Assembly: GCF_910592395.1 (NCBI RefSeq)
Contig: NC_088313.1
Location: forward strand, 21,532,437 to 21,592,436
From: Lineus longissimus
Taxonomy: Eukaryota; Nemertea; Pilidiophora; Heteronemertea; Lineidae
Reading direction: 5' to 3'
Length of the DNA: 60,000 nt
Below are positions 39,901 to 45,241 of the stretch, one piece after another; the stretch's first letter is position 1; each line of letters starts with the position of its first letter. The translations under genes were made by a program, and so were the position numbers. Below the pieces are notes generated by a model, which was not told the origin of the DNA, did no database searches, and was given only the letters and a program-made list of their open reading frames with translations.

Positions 39901-40866
39901 GGCACTGTGATCTCTCCATCTTCATAAGTCGTGTTGTTTCCAAGGAGGCACTGAGCACATGATGATGGTGATGACAGATCTAGCTCTGACCTTGGCTGTC
40001 ACCAGCTCCTTGCTGTCTTGAATCATGACATGACCGATAGACTGAAGCCTGTGATGTGCTGAAAGAAGTACACAGTAAACCTGAGTCTGAGATGTTCTGT
40101 ATCGGTACTAGCTTGGTAGTCTCTTGTAGCTACTGTGGCTCCAAAGAGTATGATGACTTTGCCTCTGTTTATTTTGGTTATCTGCAATATACTATGTTGT
40201 TGCTTGTCTTGCAGGTGTACCCCTACGATGCATTGAAGGTCAACACGAACCTGCCCAAAGATGTAGACCGTAACCAATTAGAGGTAAGTATAAGTTCACC
40301 CCCCAAGCCAAGGCAGTGATCTTTGTCGACCACCAACTCCAATTAGAGGTAAGTATAAGTTCACCCCCCAAGCCAAGGCAGTGATCTTTGTCGACCACCA
40401 ACTCCAATTAGAGGTAAGTATAAGTTCACCCCCCCCCCCCCCCCCCCCCCCCCGGCCAAGGCAGTGATCTTTGTCAACCACCAACTCCAATTAGAGGTAA
40501 GTATAAGTTCACCCCCCCATCCCGAGGCAGTCATCTATGTCAACCACGTACTCTTCGAGAGCTGAGTTGGAGTGGGTCCATTCTTCTCTTGTTGATAAGA
40601 AGGGGGGGGGGGGGGGTTAGACCTACTCTCCGCATTTTGCAACCATTGTCTATGATGAAGATAGGGCATTTCAGGCTGTTTGTTCTGGCTGACGTATCAC
40701 AGAAGTTGTTGCTGTCCTTCTCGCCTTTACACATGTTTCCTGTCTTTTGCAGAGATATTTATCGACTGATGACTTTGAGAAGATTTTCCAGATGTCACGT
40801 GCACAATTCTACCGTCAGGCAGAGTGGCGAAGAAATGACATGAAGCGTCGTGTGTTACTGTACTAA
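922..40866 (+). CDS. ABLIM: Actin-binding LIM protein (ABLIM / UNC-115 family), 26 coding exons
   Basis: This is a cytoplasmic actin-binding scaffold. Family members bind F-actin through a C-terminal villin headpiece and join it to signalling through N-terminal LIM zinc fingers; worm and fly members act in axon guidance. Exons listed separately here join in frame from ATG at 922 to TAA at 40864-40866, giving about 777 residues. In order: LIM1 (residues about 6-56), LIM2 (about 65-116), a Ser/Pro/Arg-rich linker with recognisable ABLIM blocks (the HFHRP block, IERDDWPGPP, a charged helical stretch, SKSASLPG, RRSLPNMNEP, VYPYDALKVNT) and the headpiece in the last 37 residues. Vertebrate ABLIM1-3 have four LIM domains in a protein of similar length; LIM3-4 are not found here. 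Exons 1, 16, 17 and 20 are the least certain. The family is certain; orthology to a particular vertebrate paralogue is not implied. Confidence 0.93.
926..8251 (+). other. ABLIM intron 1 (7.3 kb), nothing coding seen
   Basis: I see no convincing exon here. Noted items are a diverged 45-base duplication at 2973-3057, a perfect TGACGTCA at 6527-6534, and a pyrimidine-rich acceptor (TTTCTTTTTCTCATTCCAG) ending at 8251. Long first introns often carry enhancers, but none can be shown from sequence alone. Confidence 0.5.
2973..3057. repeat. Two-copy tandem duplication, 45-base spacing
   Basis: GGAATGGTGTACATGGTCTG begins at 2973 and again at 3018, each copy continuing to GAGAATGTAATAC. The second copy lacks a few bases after TGATGCAC. 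It lies in ABLIM intron 1. Confidence 0.85.
8252..8347 (+). CDS. ABLIM: ABLIM exon 2: first half of LIM1
   Basis: This phase 1 to phase 1 exon encodes the first zinc half of LIM1, with ligands C6, C9, H26, C29 and C32 in C-X2-C-X16-H-X2-C-X2-C spacing. The block CKGEV that follows the first cysteines is typical of ABLIM LIM1. The acceptor is TTCCAG and the donor AAAG|GTGGGT. Confidence 0.93.
8348..10814 (+). other. ABLIM intron 2
   Basis: No supported exon of the main model lies here. A short ATTGT-rich run sits near 10208-10232. A segment at about 9862-9892 recurs at 10547-10574, and a diverged copy of the next exon lies at 10710-10775 (listed separately). Confidence 0.5.
10710..10775 (+). 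pseudogene. Diverged duplicate of the start of LIM1 exon 3 (decayed or alternative exon)
   Basis: After a TCTTTACAG acceptor the sequence opens exactly like exon 3 (CATGTTC...CCCT.CTCT...GGAGG) about 105 bases further on. In the same phase it reads ACSALLLSGGF, against ACSTLLSSGGF in exon 3. The two then diverge: the K-D-G-D-Y-Y-C-P-D-D stretch with the last zinc ligands is not kept. A weak donor (ACAAG|GTTGTT) would close a 66-base, 1-1 exon. A decaying exon duplicate is most likely; a rarely used in-frame exon is possible. Confidence 0.65.
10815..10998 (+). CDS. ABLIM: ABLIM exon 3: end of LIM1 and first half of LIM2
   Basis: Enters in phase 1 and leaves in phase 2. It supplies the last LIM1 ligands (C35, C53, D56) and, after the family-typical YQKLFGTRC link, LIM2 ligands C65, C68, H85, C88, C91 and C94. 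The acceptor is CATTGCAG and the donor GCAG|GTGAGA. The LIM1-LIM2 spacing matches vertebrate ABLIM. Confidence 0.95.
10999..16115 (+). other. ABLIM intron 3 (5.1 kb)
   Basis: This intron interrupts LIM2. A segment at about 11799-11832 repeats one at 10579-10612 (GCTGGGATGTGACATGATTG). There is a short GAT repeat near 11858-11871. I see no LIM-type cysteine pattern and no other exon I would support. Confidence 0.5.
16116..16336 (+). CDS. ABLIM: ABLIM exon 4: end of LIM2 and basic Ser/Pro linker
   Basis: Enters in phase 2 and leaves in phase 1. It completes LIM2 (RKDFEPGDKVTYNG, then ligands C113 and C116). It then runs directly into a basic, low-complexity linker (KRRSPSPES, GRRGGKATEREGRK). 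In vertebrate ABLIMs LIM3 begins about 20 residues after this point, but here no further Cys/His finger follows. The acceptor is ATTTTCAG and the donor T|GTAAGT. Confidence 0.93.
16642..16706 (+). CDS. ABLIM: ABLIM exon 5: acidic linker segment
   Basis: Enters in phase 1 and leaves in phase 0, encoding SPEGDSAFLDNNEEVLTPSEQQ in two parts, SPEGDSAFLDNN and EEVLTPSEQQ. The acceptor is a clean TCTCTTTCAG and the donor CAG|GTATGT. It has no domain; it is assigned by splice signals and phase fit with exons 4 and 6. Confidence 0.8.
16707..18022 (+). other. ABLIM intron 5, no LIM exon seen
   Basis: I looked here for the missing LIM3-LIM4 exons and saw no C-X2-C / H-X2-C pattern in a spliceable frame. 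No repeat or other feature stands out. Confidence 0.45.
18023..18106 (+). CDS. ABLIM: ABLIM exon 6: serine/arginine-rich linker
   Basis: This 84-base exon is in phase 0 at both ends. It encodes YNYRTPSPASSLG followed by a Ser/Arg/Gly-rich run, and resembles the phosphorylated Ser-rich stretch after the LIM domains in ABLIM. The acceptor is GTCTTCCAG and the donor GTG|GTGAGT. Confidence 0.82.
18446..18629 (+). CDS. ABLIM: ABLIM exon 7: linker ending in the HFHRP block
   Basis: Enters in phase 0 and leaves in phase 1. It is rich in Lys/Asp/Tyr and ends PPKSPHFHRP, matching the APKHFH(I/V)P block of vertebrate ABLIMs. The acceptor is TTGTTTCAG and the donor G|GTGAGT. Confidence 0.88.
18810..18863 (+). 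CDS. ABLIM: ABLIM exon 8: linker after HFHRP
   Basis: A 54-base, 1-1 phase exon encoding ENFSYSKVKTAYIKPMKK. Its place after the HFH.P block corresponds to the NIYRKPPIYK stretch in vertebrate ABLIMs. Acceptor TTGTTTCAG, donor AAG|GTTAGT. First of eleven consecutive 1-1 exons. Confidence 0.82.
20120..20134 (+). CDS. ABLIM: ABLIM exon 9: 15-base microexon
   Basis: This 1-1 microexon encodes GYIDQ. The acceptor is TTTTCTCCAG and the donor AAG|GTAACG. A GYID block also occurs in the linker of vertebrate ABLIM3, as I remember it. It is supported by splice sites, phase and that match. Confidence 0.7.
21582..21596 (+). CDS. ABLIM: ABLIM exon 10: 15-base microexon
   Basis: This 1-1 microexon encodes GSSMP. 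It sits after a long pyrimidine tract ending TTGCCTTCCAG and before the donor CCGA|GTATGT. Its length and phase equal those of the other two microexons. There is no homology evidence for so short a peptide. Confidence 0.6.
21954..21986 (+). CDS. ABLIM: ABLIM exon 11: 33-base exon
   Basis: A 1-1 exon encoding SPYLGVRHES, comparable with the SP(T/V)YSR stretch in vertebrate ABLIM linkers. It has a strong T-rich acceptor (TTTTGCTTGTAG) and donor GTG|GTATGT. Confidence 0.72.
23854..23868 (+). CDS. ABLIM: ABLIM exon 12: 15-base microexon
   Basis: A 1-1 microexon encoding GMMVL. It has one of the best acceptors in the window (TCTTTTCTCTCCCTCCACTG then CAG) and donor TCG|GTATGT. Confidence 0.65.
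25533..25706 (+). CDS. ABLIM: ABLIM exon 13: IERDDWPGPP block
   Basis: A 174-base, 1-1 exon. It contains ARIERDDWPGPP, closely matching the IE(T/R)D(H/D)WPGPP block of vertebrate ABLIM1, and ends at PAAILPGI. The acceptor is GGCTATTTCAG and the donor AT|GTAAGT. Confidence 0.92.
26038..26325 (+). CDS. ABLIM: ABLIM exon 14: charged helical segment
   Basis: The largest coding exon (288 bases, 1-1). It begins with a highly charged, probably helical or coiled-coil run (LRDKIRAKVEREAREERLAE, then IKREIEQILKMIG). It then reads VVLKDLEIKKKR and TRYESPVFA, corresponding to the LILKEEMEKE and SRYDSP blocks of vertebrate ABLIM1. The acceptor is ACCTTTTCCAG and the donor T|GTAAGT. Confidence 0.92.
27277..27363 (+). 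CDS. ABLIM: ABLIM exon 15: basic linker
   Basis: An 87-base, 1-1 exon encoding a basic segment, RDRDRPRMIHKGPPKGGK, then ASTLPYYP. The acceptor is CTTCATTGCAG and the donor CAG|GTAAGG. A 35-base repeat begins 11 bases after the donor. Confidence 0.82.
27375..27456. repeat. 35-base tandem repeat, 2.3 copies
   Basis: GTGTGTTAGATAACGCTCAG begins at 27375 and 27410, and a partial third copy begins at 27445. It lies immediately inside ABLIM intron 15. Confidence 0.9.
28811..29071. repeat. 87-base tandem repeat, 3 copies
   Basis: CCCACTTTAACTTAG begins at 28811, 28898 and 28985, with few differences between copies. It lies in the ABLIM intron between exons 15 and 16. No coding role is seen. Confidence 0.93.
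29932..29958 (+). CDS. ABLIM: ABLIM candidate exon 16: 27-base exon
   Basis: This candidate 1-1 exon encodes GNIVRNYPP. The acceptor is CCCCTGCTCACTCAG and the donor CCAG|GTAACC. It fits the phase chain. It must follow an exon ending in G: after one ending in T (exon 13 or 14) the junction would read TGA. It is supported only by splice sites and phase. Confidence 0.45.
31135..31179 (+). CDS. ABLIM: ABLIM candidate exon 17: 45-base exon
   Basis: A candidate 1-1 exon encoding VPISHGNHIQRRNVA. The donor (GCAG|GTATTA) is fair; the acceptor (CATACGACAG) has a weak pyrimidine tract. It could be a chance open stretch. Confidence 0.3.
32082..32126 (+). CDS. ABLIM: ABLIM exon 18: 45-base exon
   Basis: A 1-1 exon encoding AVNNSSGTNGTPQAH. 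It has a strong acceptor (GCTTTTTCTCTGCAG) and a GG|GTACAA-type donor (CACG|GTACAA). Last of the run of 1-1 linker exons. Confidence 0.68.
33356..33435 (+). CDS. ABLIM: ABLIM exon 19: SKSASLPG block
   Basis: Enters in phase 1 and leaves in phase 0. It encodes ARPGYTFGLASKSASLPGS then ARDGVDL. SKSASLPG...R(N/D)G matches the SKTASLPGYGRNGL block of vertebrate ABLIMs. The acceptor is TCTCTTCACAG and the donor CTA|GTAAGT. Confidence 0.92.
33814..33975 (+). CDS. ABLIM: ABLIM candidate cassette exon 20 with tandem donors
   Basis: This exon is in phase 0 at both ends, so exon 19 can join either to it or straight to exon 21. It encodes a basic Ser-rich segment (EKYMASISPRQPNPQS, LEKRYKKNKGG). Two nearly identical strong donors, GTGAGTGGGG, lie at 33976 and 33994, 18 bases apart and both in phase 0. 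The longer form adds VSGAAL. The frame stays open to 34203, so intron retention would give a different C-terminus. The acceptor TGGGTAG is moderate. Confidence 0.55.
34984..35020 (+). CDS. ABLIM: ABLIM exon 21: 37-base exon
   Basis: Enters in phase 0 and leaves in phase 1, encoding DNYEYHTNNHDA. The acceptor is GTCTATTTCAG and the donor GCAT|GTAAGT. It fits the phases of exons 19/20 and 22. Confidence 0.72.
35437..35505 (+). CDS. ABLIM: ABLIM exon 22
   Basis: A 69-base, 1-1 exon encoding STSIESTQSIPVQPDP then VVVKHRA. The acceptor is TTTAATTATAG and the donor CGA|GTAAGT. Confidence 0.72.
35717..35757 (+). CDS. ABLIM: ABLIM exon 23
   Basis: Enters in phase 1 and leaves in phase 0, encoding NTSNSSMDRDGQSL. 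The acceptor is TTCCATTTCAG and the donor CTG|GTAAGT. Confidence 0.75.
35758..38317 (+). other. ABLIM intron 23, with a G17 tract and a YY1-like site
   Basis: The intron holds a run of 17 G at 37122-37138 and the motif AAAATGGCGGC at 38272-38282, 35 bases before the next exon. A 23-base open stretch at 37457-37479 looks like an exon but breaks the frame (see rejected items). Confidence 0.5.
38318..38443 (+). CDS. ABLIM: ABLIM exon 24: SLPNMNEP block
   Basis: A 126-base exon, phase 0 at both ends. It ends MRRSLPNMNEPIK, matching the (V)SMPNMLEPK block of vertebrate ABLIM1 just upstream of the headpiece. The acceptor is TTACGCTTCAG and the donor AAG|GTAAAT. Confidence 0.92.
40215..40283 (+). 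CDS. ABLIM: ABLIM exon 25: pre-headpiece block
   Basis: A 69-base exon, phase 0 at both ends. It encodes VYPYDALKVNTNLPKDVDRN then QLE, matching vertebrate (I)(F/Y)PYE.L.V....N....VDRT.LE. The donor GAG|GTAAGTAT is the first of four tandem copies. Confidence 0.96.
40275..40560. repeat. Tandem repeat that copies the exon 25 5' splice site four times
   Basis: CAATTAGAGGTAAGTATAAG, spanning the last exon 25 codons and its donor, recurs with GT at 40284, 40349, 40414 and 40497 (spacings 65, 65 and 83). Copy 3 contains a run of 25 C at 40429-40453. The fourth copy is diverged after the splice site. Confidence 0.95.
40602..40616. repeat. G15 homopolymer
   Basis: An uninterrupted run of 15 G in ABLIM intron 25, 135 bases before the headpiece exon. 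Its true length may be affected by sequencing. Confidence 0.85.
40753..40866 (+). CDS. ABLIM: ABLIM exon 26: villin headpiece and stop
   Basis: Encodes the last 37 residues, the F-actin-binding villin headpiece: RYLSTDDFEKIFQMSRAQF, then W-R-R-N-D-M-K-R-R and a terminal L-L-Y before TAA. The conserved Trp and the basic patch are present. The usual Leu-Pro before the Trp region reads Q-A-E, and the usual terminal Phe is Tyr, a conservative change. The acceptor is TCTTTTGCAG. Confidence 0.97.
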   Translation, partial: RYLSTDDFEKIFQMSRAQFYRQAEWRRNDMKRRVLLY

Positions 40867-40981
40867 AGCAATGGCTGTGAACGATAGGCTTGGCAGACAT
40901 CGATTACTGGCACTTGCACTCTATAGCCCTGCCCTACAGGATCAGGGGAGAGGCTGTTCACCAAAGAATGAATCGATTGAT

Positions 40982-40987
40982 AATAAA
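40982..40987 (+). terminator. ABLIM polyadenylation signal
   Basis: AATAAA lies 116 bases after the TAA, followed by a GT/T-rich stretch near 41018-41031 that could serve as the downstream element. This implies a 3' UTR of only about 130-150 bases. Confidence 0.6.
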
Positions 40988-41164
40988 CCATTTAAAAGCT
41001 CCTCTTCAGCTCCAAAGTGTGTTTGTTTTATCTGGTTTCGACGTCAAAAAGCTTTCTTGAGAGGCGGAGTTTTGCTGATAATCATGAGCTACATGTAAAC
41101 ATGAGGGGATAGAATTGGTGCTACTTGCCAAAACAAACCAGGGCCTGAGGACCAATGTTGAGCT

Positions 41165-41477
41165 TTTCTCCCCTTGACCCATAGTAGGGCAGTACCTAAA
41201 GGCATTGCCTTTCTCCCCTTGATCCATAGTAGGGCAGTACCTAAAGGCATTGCCTTTCTCCCCTTGATCCATAGTAGGGCAGTACCTAAAGGCATTGCCT
41301 TTCTCCCCTTGATCCATAGTAGGGCAGTACCTAAAGGCATTGCCTTTCTCCCCTTGATCCATAGTAGGGCAGTACCTAAAGGCATTGCCTTTCTCCCCTT
41401 GATCCAACGTAGGGCAGTACATAAAGGCATTGCCTTTCTCCCCTTGATCCATAGTAGGGCAGAGCTAAAGGCATTGC
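41165..41477. repeat. 45-base minisatellite, about 7 copies
   Basis: GGCATTGCCTTTCTCCCCTT recurs at 41201, 41246, 41291, 41336, 41381, 41426 and, truncated, near 41470. Because the unit is 15 codons, frames stay open through the array on both strands (for example H-S-R-A-V-P-K-G-I-A-F-L-P-L-I on plus). It lies about 180 bases past the ABLIM poly(A) signal. I regard the frames as by-products of the repeat. Confidence 0.95.
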
Positions 41478-42301
41478 TTGGCCCTTGAGAGTCCAATTTC
41501 ACTCAGATTAAGGCTTCTGCGTTCTTTACTTTTCCATTTTCTAGACAGGCTTTGATCAAAGTTAAGCCTTGCATTGTTATTCTTGATATACTGAATGTAT
41601 GACCCAAATGGACACAAGTGCAATACCCAGAGCCATTTGATAGTACACTGGACAGCCTCGGCGTGGTATCAAAGAATGTCTTTAGGACACCCAACGACCT
41701 TTAAATCATTGGTGGAGGTTTGCCAGAACATGAGACAAACTTGGAACCCTGGATAAACTTGCCACATTCGAGAACAGCATTAGAACAACTGAAGCATCTG
41801 ATGTGTTGTTAGGACTGGCTGCTTGAAGCCTTTGGGAAGGTCATTTGAATACTGGAAAACCTTGCCATCACTGATGATGACAGACTTGGATTTTGAGAGG
41901 CAACGTCATCACTATGACCACCACTAGTAAATGCAGCATCAGCAGCAACATACGTCCATTAATAGCATGTGTGAGATCATCATATCTAGTGACTCGTATA
42001 AGACCAATGTCCTCTTGGGTAGCAGCGATCGTCCTCTTGGGTAGCAGCAAAACACAGAATATACCATCTGTACAAAATGTGGCATCTGAAGAAACATTCT
42101 TGTATTCCATGGTTTGGTCTGTTGCTCTAGATACCAATGTCCTGGTGTTGTACTCTACTGAAAGATGTTTAACATCGAACAGACGCTTCCATGCAACTCT
42201 TCATTGTGATCAAAGTGTACATGGCTTTTTGCAATCACTTGGAATGTCTCATTGTATAAACTAACCCGTGGGTGTTCAAATTATATTGGATATTGTAAGG
42301 T

Positions 42302-42706
42302 CCCATTTTGGCATTTCAGGTTTGACCAGTAATCTAACTTGTCGACCTCTGAATGCCAAAATGGACTAGCCCACTGTTGAGAAATGTGGTAGAATGGAAT
42401 ATCCCATTTGGGCTTTTAGGTTGGACCAGTAATAAAATTTGTCGACCTCTGAATGCCAAAATGGACTAGCCCACTGTTTAGAAATGTGTTGGAATGGAAT
42501 ATACCATTTTGGCTTTTAGGTTGGACCAGTAATCACTTGTCGACCTAAATGAACTAGCCCACTGTTGAGAAATGTGTTAGAATGGAATATCCCATTTTGA
42601 CATTTGTAGGTTGGACCAGTAATCAAACCTGTCGACCTCTGACTGCCGAAATGAACTAGCCCACTGTTGAGAAATGTGTTAGTGGAATATCCTATTTTGG
42701 CATTAG
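42302..42706. repeat. About 100-base tandem repeat with internal inverted arms, 4 copies
   Basis: Units start near 42302, 42413, 42503, 42591 and (partial) 42691. In copy 1 CCATTTTGGCATT and its exact reverse complement AATGCCAAAATGG flank a loop of about 37 bases. Later copies keep parts of the arms, with deletions and substitutions. Each unit ends ACTAGCCCACTGTT.GAGAAA. Confidence 0.88.
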
Positions 42707-44155
42707 AGGGGTGATTTGTTAAAATATTTAGAAATTTTCAACAGTTTGCTCTATAATAGTGTGCTTTGAATGTTAAGAAGTGATATTGACTGTAGCAAGT
42801 TACTCTATGTATCCCAGATTTCCTTGACATTAACATTCTTAATTCTGAATGTTTAACAGTATTTACTATTATGGAAGCTTGTCATTGGCTATTTTGGTGG
42901 TGGTCCATGAGAGTGGCTTTGTTAGAGGGTCTTGGACTACACCATGTATCCTTCCCTGTAGTTGAGCAGATGTCAGCGCACTCTTGGAAACAAGTTAATG
43001 CTCAAGTTCACTTTGACGCTGGTTCAATCATGTCATGTCTAGGTTATGCTAGAGTTGACTAGGCACTTAGATGAGGTGTCAAGTAGTTTTTCGCGATGGC
43101 ATCTCGCTTTCTGGCCTAGTGGCGTCTGTACATTTCGCTTGGGCTTCTTGCAGCTTCAGATAGCACTGAACGTCTCAAAGTCATCATTTCTAACCACGAG
43201 TAGTATTCATCCTATCGCAGGATTTTAATAGCTCCAGGTCAGGGTTCCGTTCCTGCTTGTACAGACAACATCTAGCAGATAGCCTAGGCAGATTTTCTTA
43301 CAATTGGCAAGAACTCCTTCTGACGAAGGAGACTTGCATTTTGGTGCCAGTGTCTCTCTCTTTTCGTGTAAGATTGATGCCGTATTCTGATGGCTTATAC
43401 GGCTGTCCAGAGCTGCCGTTGAGGTTCCTTTGAGTTCACATACTACTAACTTGAGTTGTACAAACCACCAGTTTGAGTCATACAAACCAGGAGGTAAAGT
43501 TGTCCCCCACATCTACTTGTTAAACATGCACTCACTAGGGGAATGATACTAAAATATTTATTTATGAAAATCTAACTTTAGGGATCATGCAATATGTAAA
43601 CCTTCATAACTTCATAACACTTTAACATTAAGTGGATTCAGTATAATTCAGTCAAGTTTGTTGACAGTATATGATCCTATTGATTGAATAAGCAAATCTT
43701 GTACCAGTCGGCTTTAAATGAGCAGTGTTAGTGTGTTGTTGTCATTCTTGCTCAGTCTCAATGTAAGGCAGCTTACATAACCTGGTGTATTCATCCTTGG
43801 CTTGTTGACCCTCCTAGTATTGCCCTAGTACAGCTGGTGTTACACTGAATCCCTCTCCAGCACTTCTTCAGTTTATCTGCCATTTGCCATGTCCCACTTG
43901 CCATGTAATCTTGTGCAATTTGCATCTTCTCTTCTGCCATTTCTGCTCAATTGGTGCAATGATCAGGTCGATTTCTCATAAATAGCCTTACAGCTGAAAC
44001 TTTACATGAATATCTTCTTGGTGAGTTGTGGAATGGAGTTGAATGATTTTAACATTATGTTTAGGCTGCGGAGAGATATTTGACTGGAGTGTCCTTGATT
44101 GTGCATCACCTGTGCCTCGTGAAAGTAGAACTTTAGACTCTCTTCCAAATCCTGT

Positions 44156-44339
44156 GCATATCACTCGTATGATACGTGGCATATCACTCGTATGATACGT
44201 GGCATATCACTCGTATGATACGTGGCATATCACTCGTATGATACGTGGCATATCACTCGTATGATACGTGGCATATCACTCGTATGATACGTGGCATATC
44301 ACTCGTATGATACGTGGCATATCACTCGTATGATACGTG
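44156..44339. repeat. 23-base minisatellite, 8 near-identical copies
   Basis: GCATATCACTCGTATGATAC followed by GTG repeats at 23-base steps from 44156. Each unit contains CGTATGATACG, a palindrome around one central G. Confidence 0.97.
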
Positions 44340-45065
44340 GCTCTACATTAATAGATACCTTGCGCTACATTAACATTGATGTTGACAACACGATTTTGCT
44401 TCTCGGGAATTTCGAATCGCGTTCCTGAGGTAATCTTTACTGCTTTATATTGATTATGTAAATAACTTGTACAGATATTAGATGAAGCCCATCTCGGTAG
44501 ATGGTTGTTTCTGGCGGTCTGACCTGAATTAGGCTTTAGTTTATGTTAGTGTTTTAGATTGTAGGCTTACTGGTATAGACTGTGTCTGACACATACTTGT
44601 ATCATACTTGGGCCTACTTGTCTGTGCCACGTAGTATACTGGGCCTACTTTTATATACTCTGTTTGGCACTTAGTATACAATGGAACCCACAGTAGGGTT
44701 CTTGTCATTAGCCCAGTTGAGGACTGTGCTCCATTTCTCAGTCAAGTGCTAAATCTCGGCTATCTTCACCGTTATCTCTTCTTCTAAAGGGAGCATCTTC
44801 AATATCAGTGAACTTGAAACTATTAACGATGCCAGTCCCTTGTGAGCATGTTAGATATCAGTGAACTTTAAGGTATTAAGGATGCCAGTCCTCAGTGGGT
44901 GGTGTGAGATATTTCTGCAGATTGATTTGCGACAACCTCCCCATGGTTATTAATCCCTCGCTTCTAAGATCAACGCATGACTTTATAGCAGTAATGTAAC
45001 GTAAAGGCAGTTTCTGTCAACTTTTGTTAAATGATGTAGATTAATGCGTTGAAAATGTTATAACC

Positions 45066-45241
45066 AGTATCTCATTGGCTGTTATGATAACAGCATACTG
45101 TTATGATAACAGTATCTCATTGGCTGTTATGATAACAGTATCTCATTGGCTGTTATGATAACAGTATCTCATTGGCTGTTATGATAACAGTATCTCATTG
45201 GCTGTTATGATAACAGTATCTCATTGGCTGTTATGATAACA
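45066..45241. repeat. 26-base palindromic minisatellite, about 6.5 copies
   Basis: CTCATTGGCTGTTATGATAA begins at 45071, 45116, 45142, 45168, 45194 and 45220, with one partial unit at about 45094. Each unit contains CTGTTATGATAACAG, a palindrome with one central G. Confidence 0.95.

Noticed and set aside
40296-40490. Minus-strand frame rich in Gly and Trp (E-L-I-L-T-S-N-W-S-W-W repeats)
   Set aside because: It is the complement of the tandem repeat and poly-C tract in ABLIM intron 25.
41006-41502. Open frames of 137-148 codons on the minus strand and 104 on the plus strand with a 15-residue repeat
   Set aside because: They are produced by a 45-base tandem repeat whose length is a multiple of three. 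Frames on both strands are open at once, and no splice sites or family match are seen.
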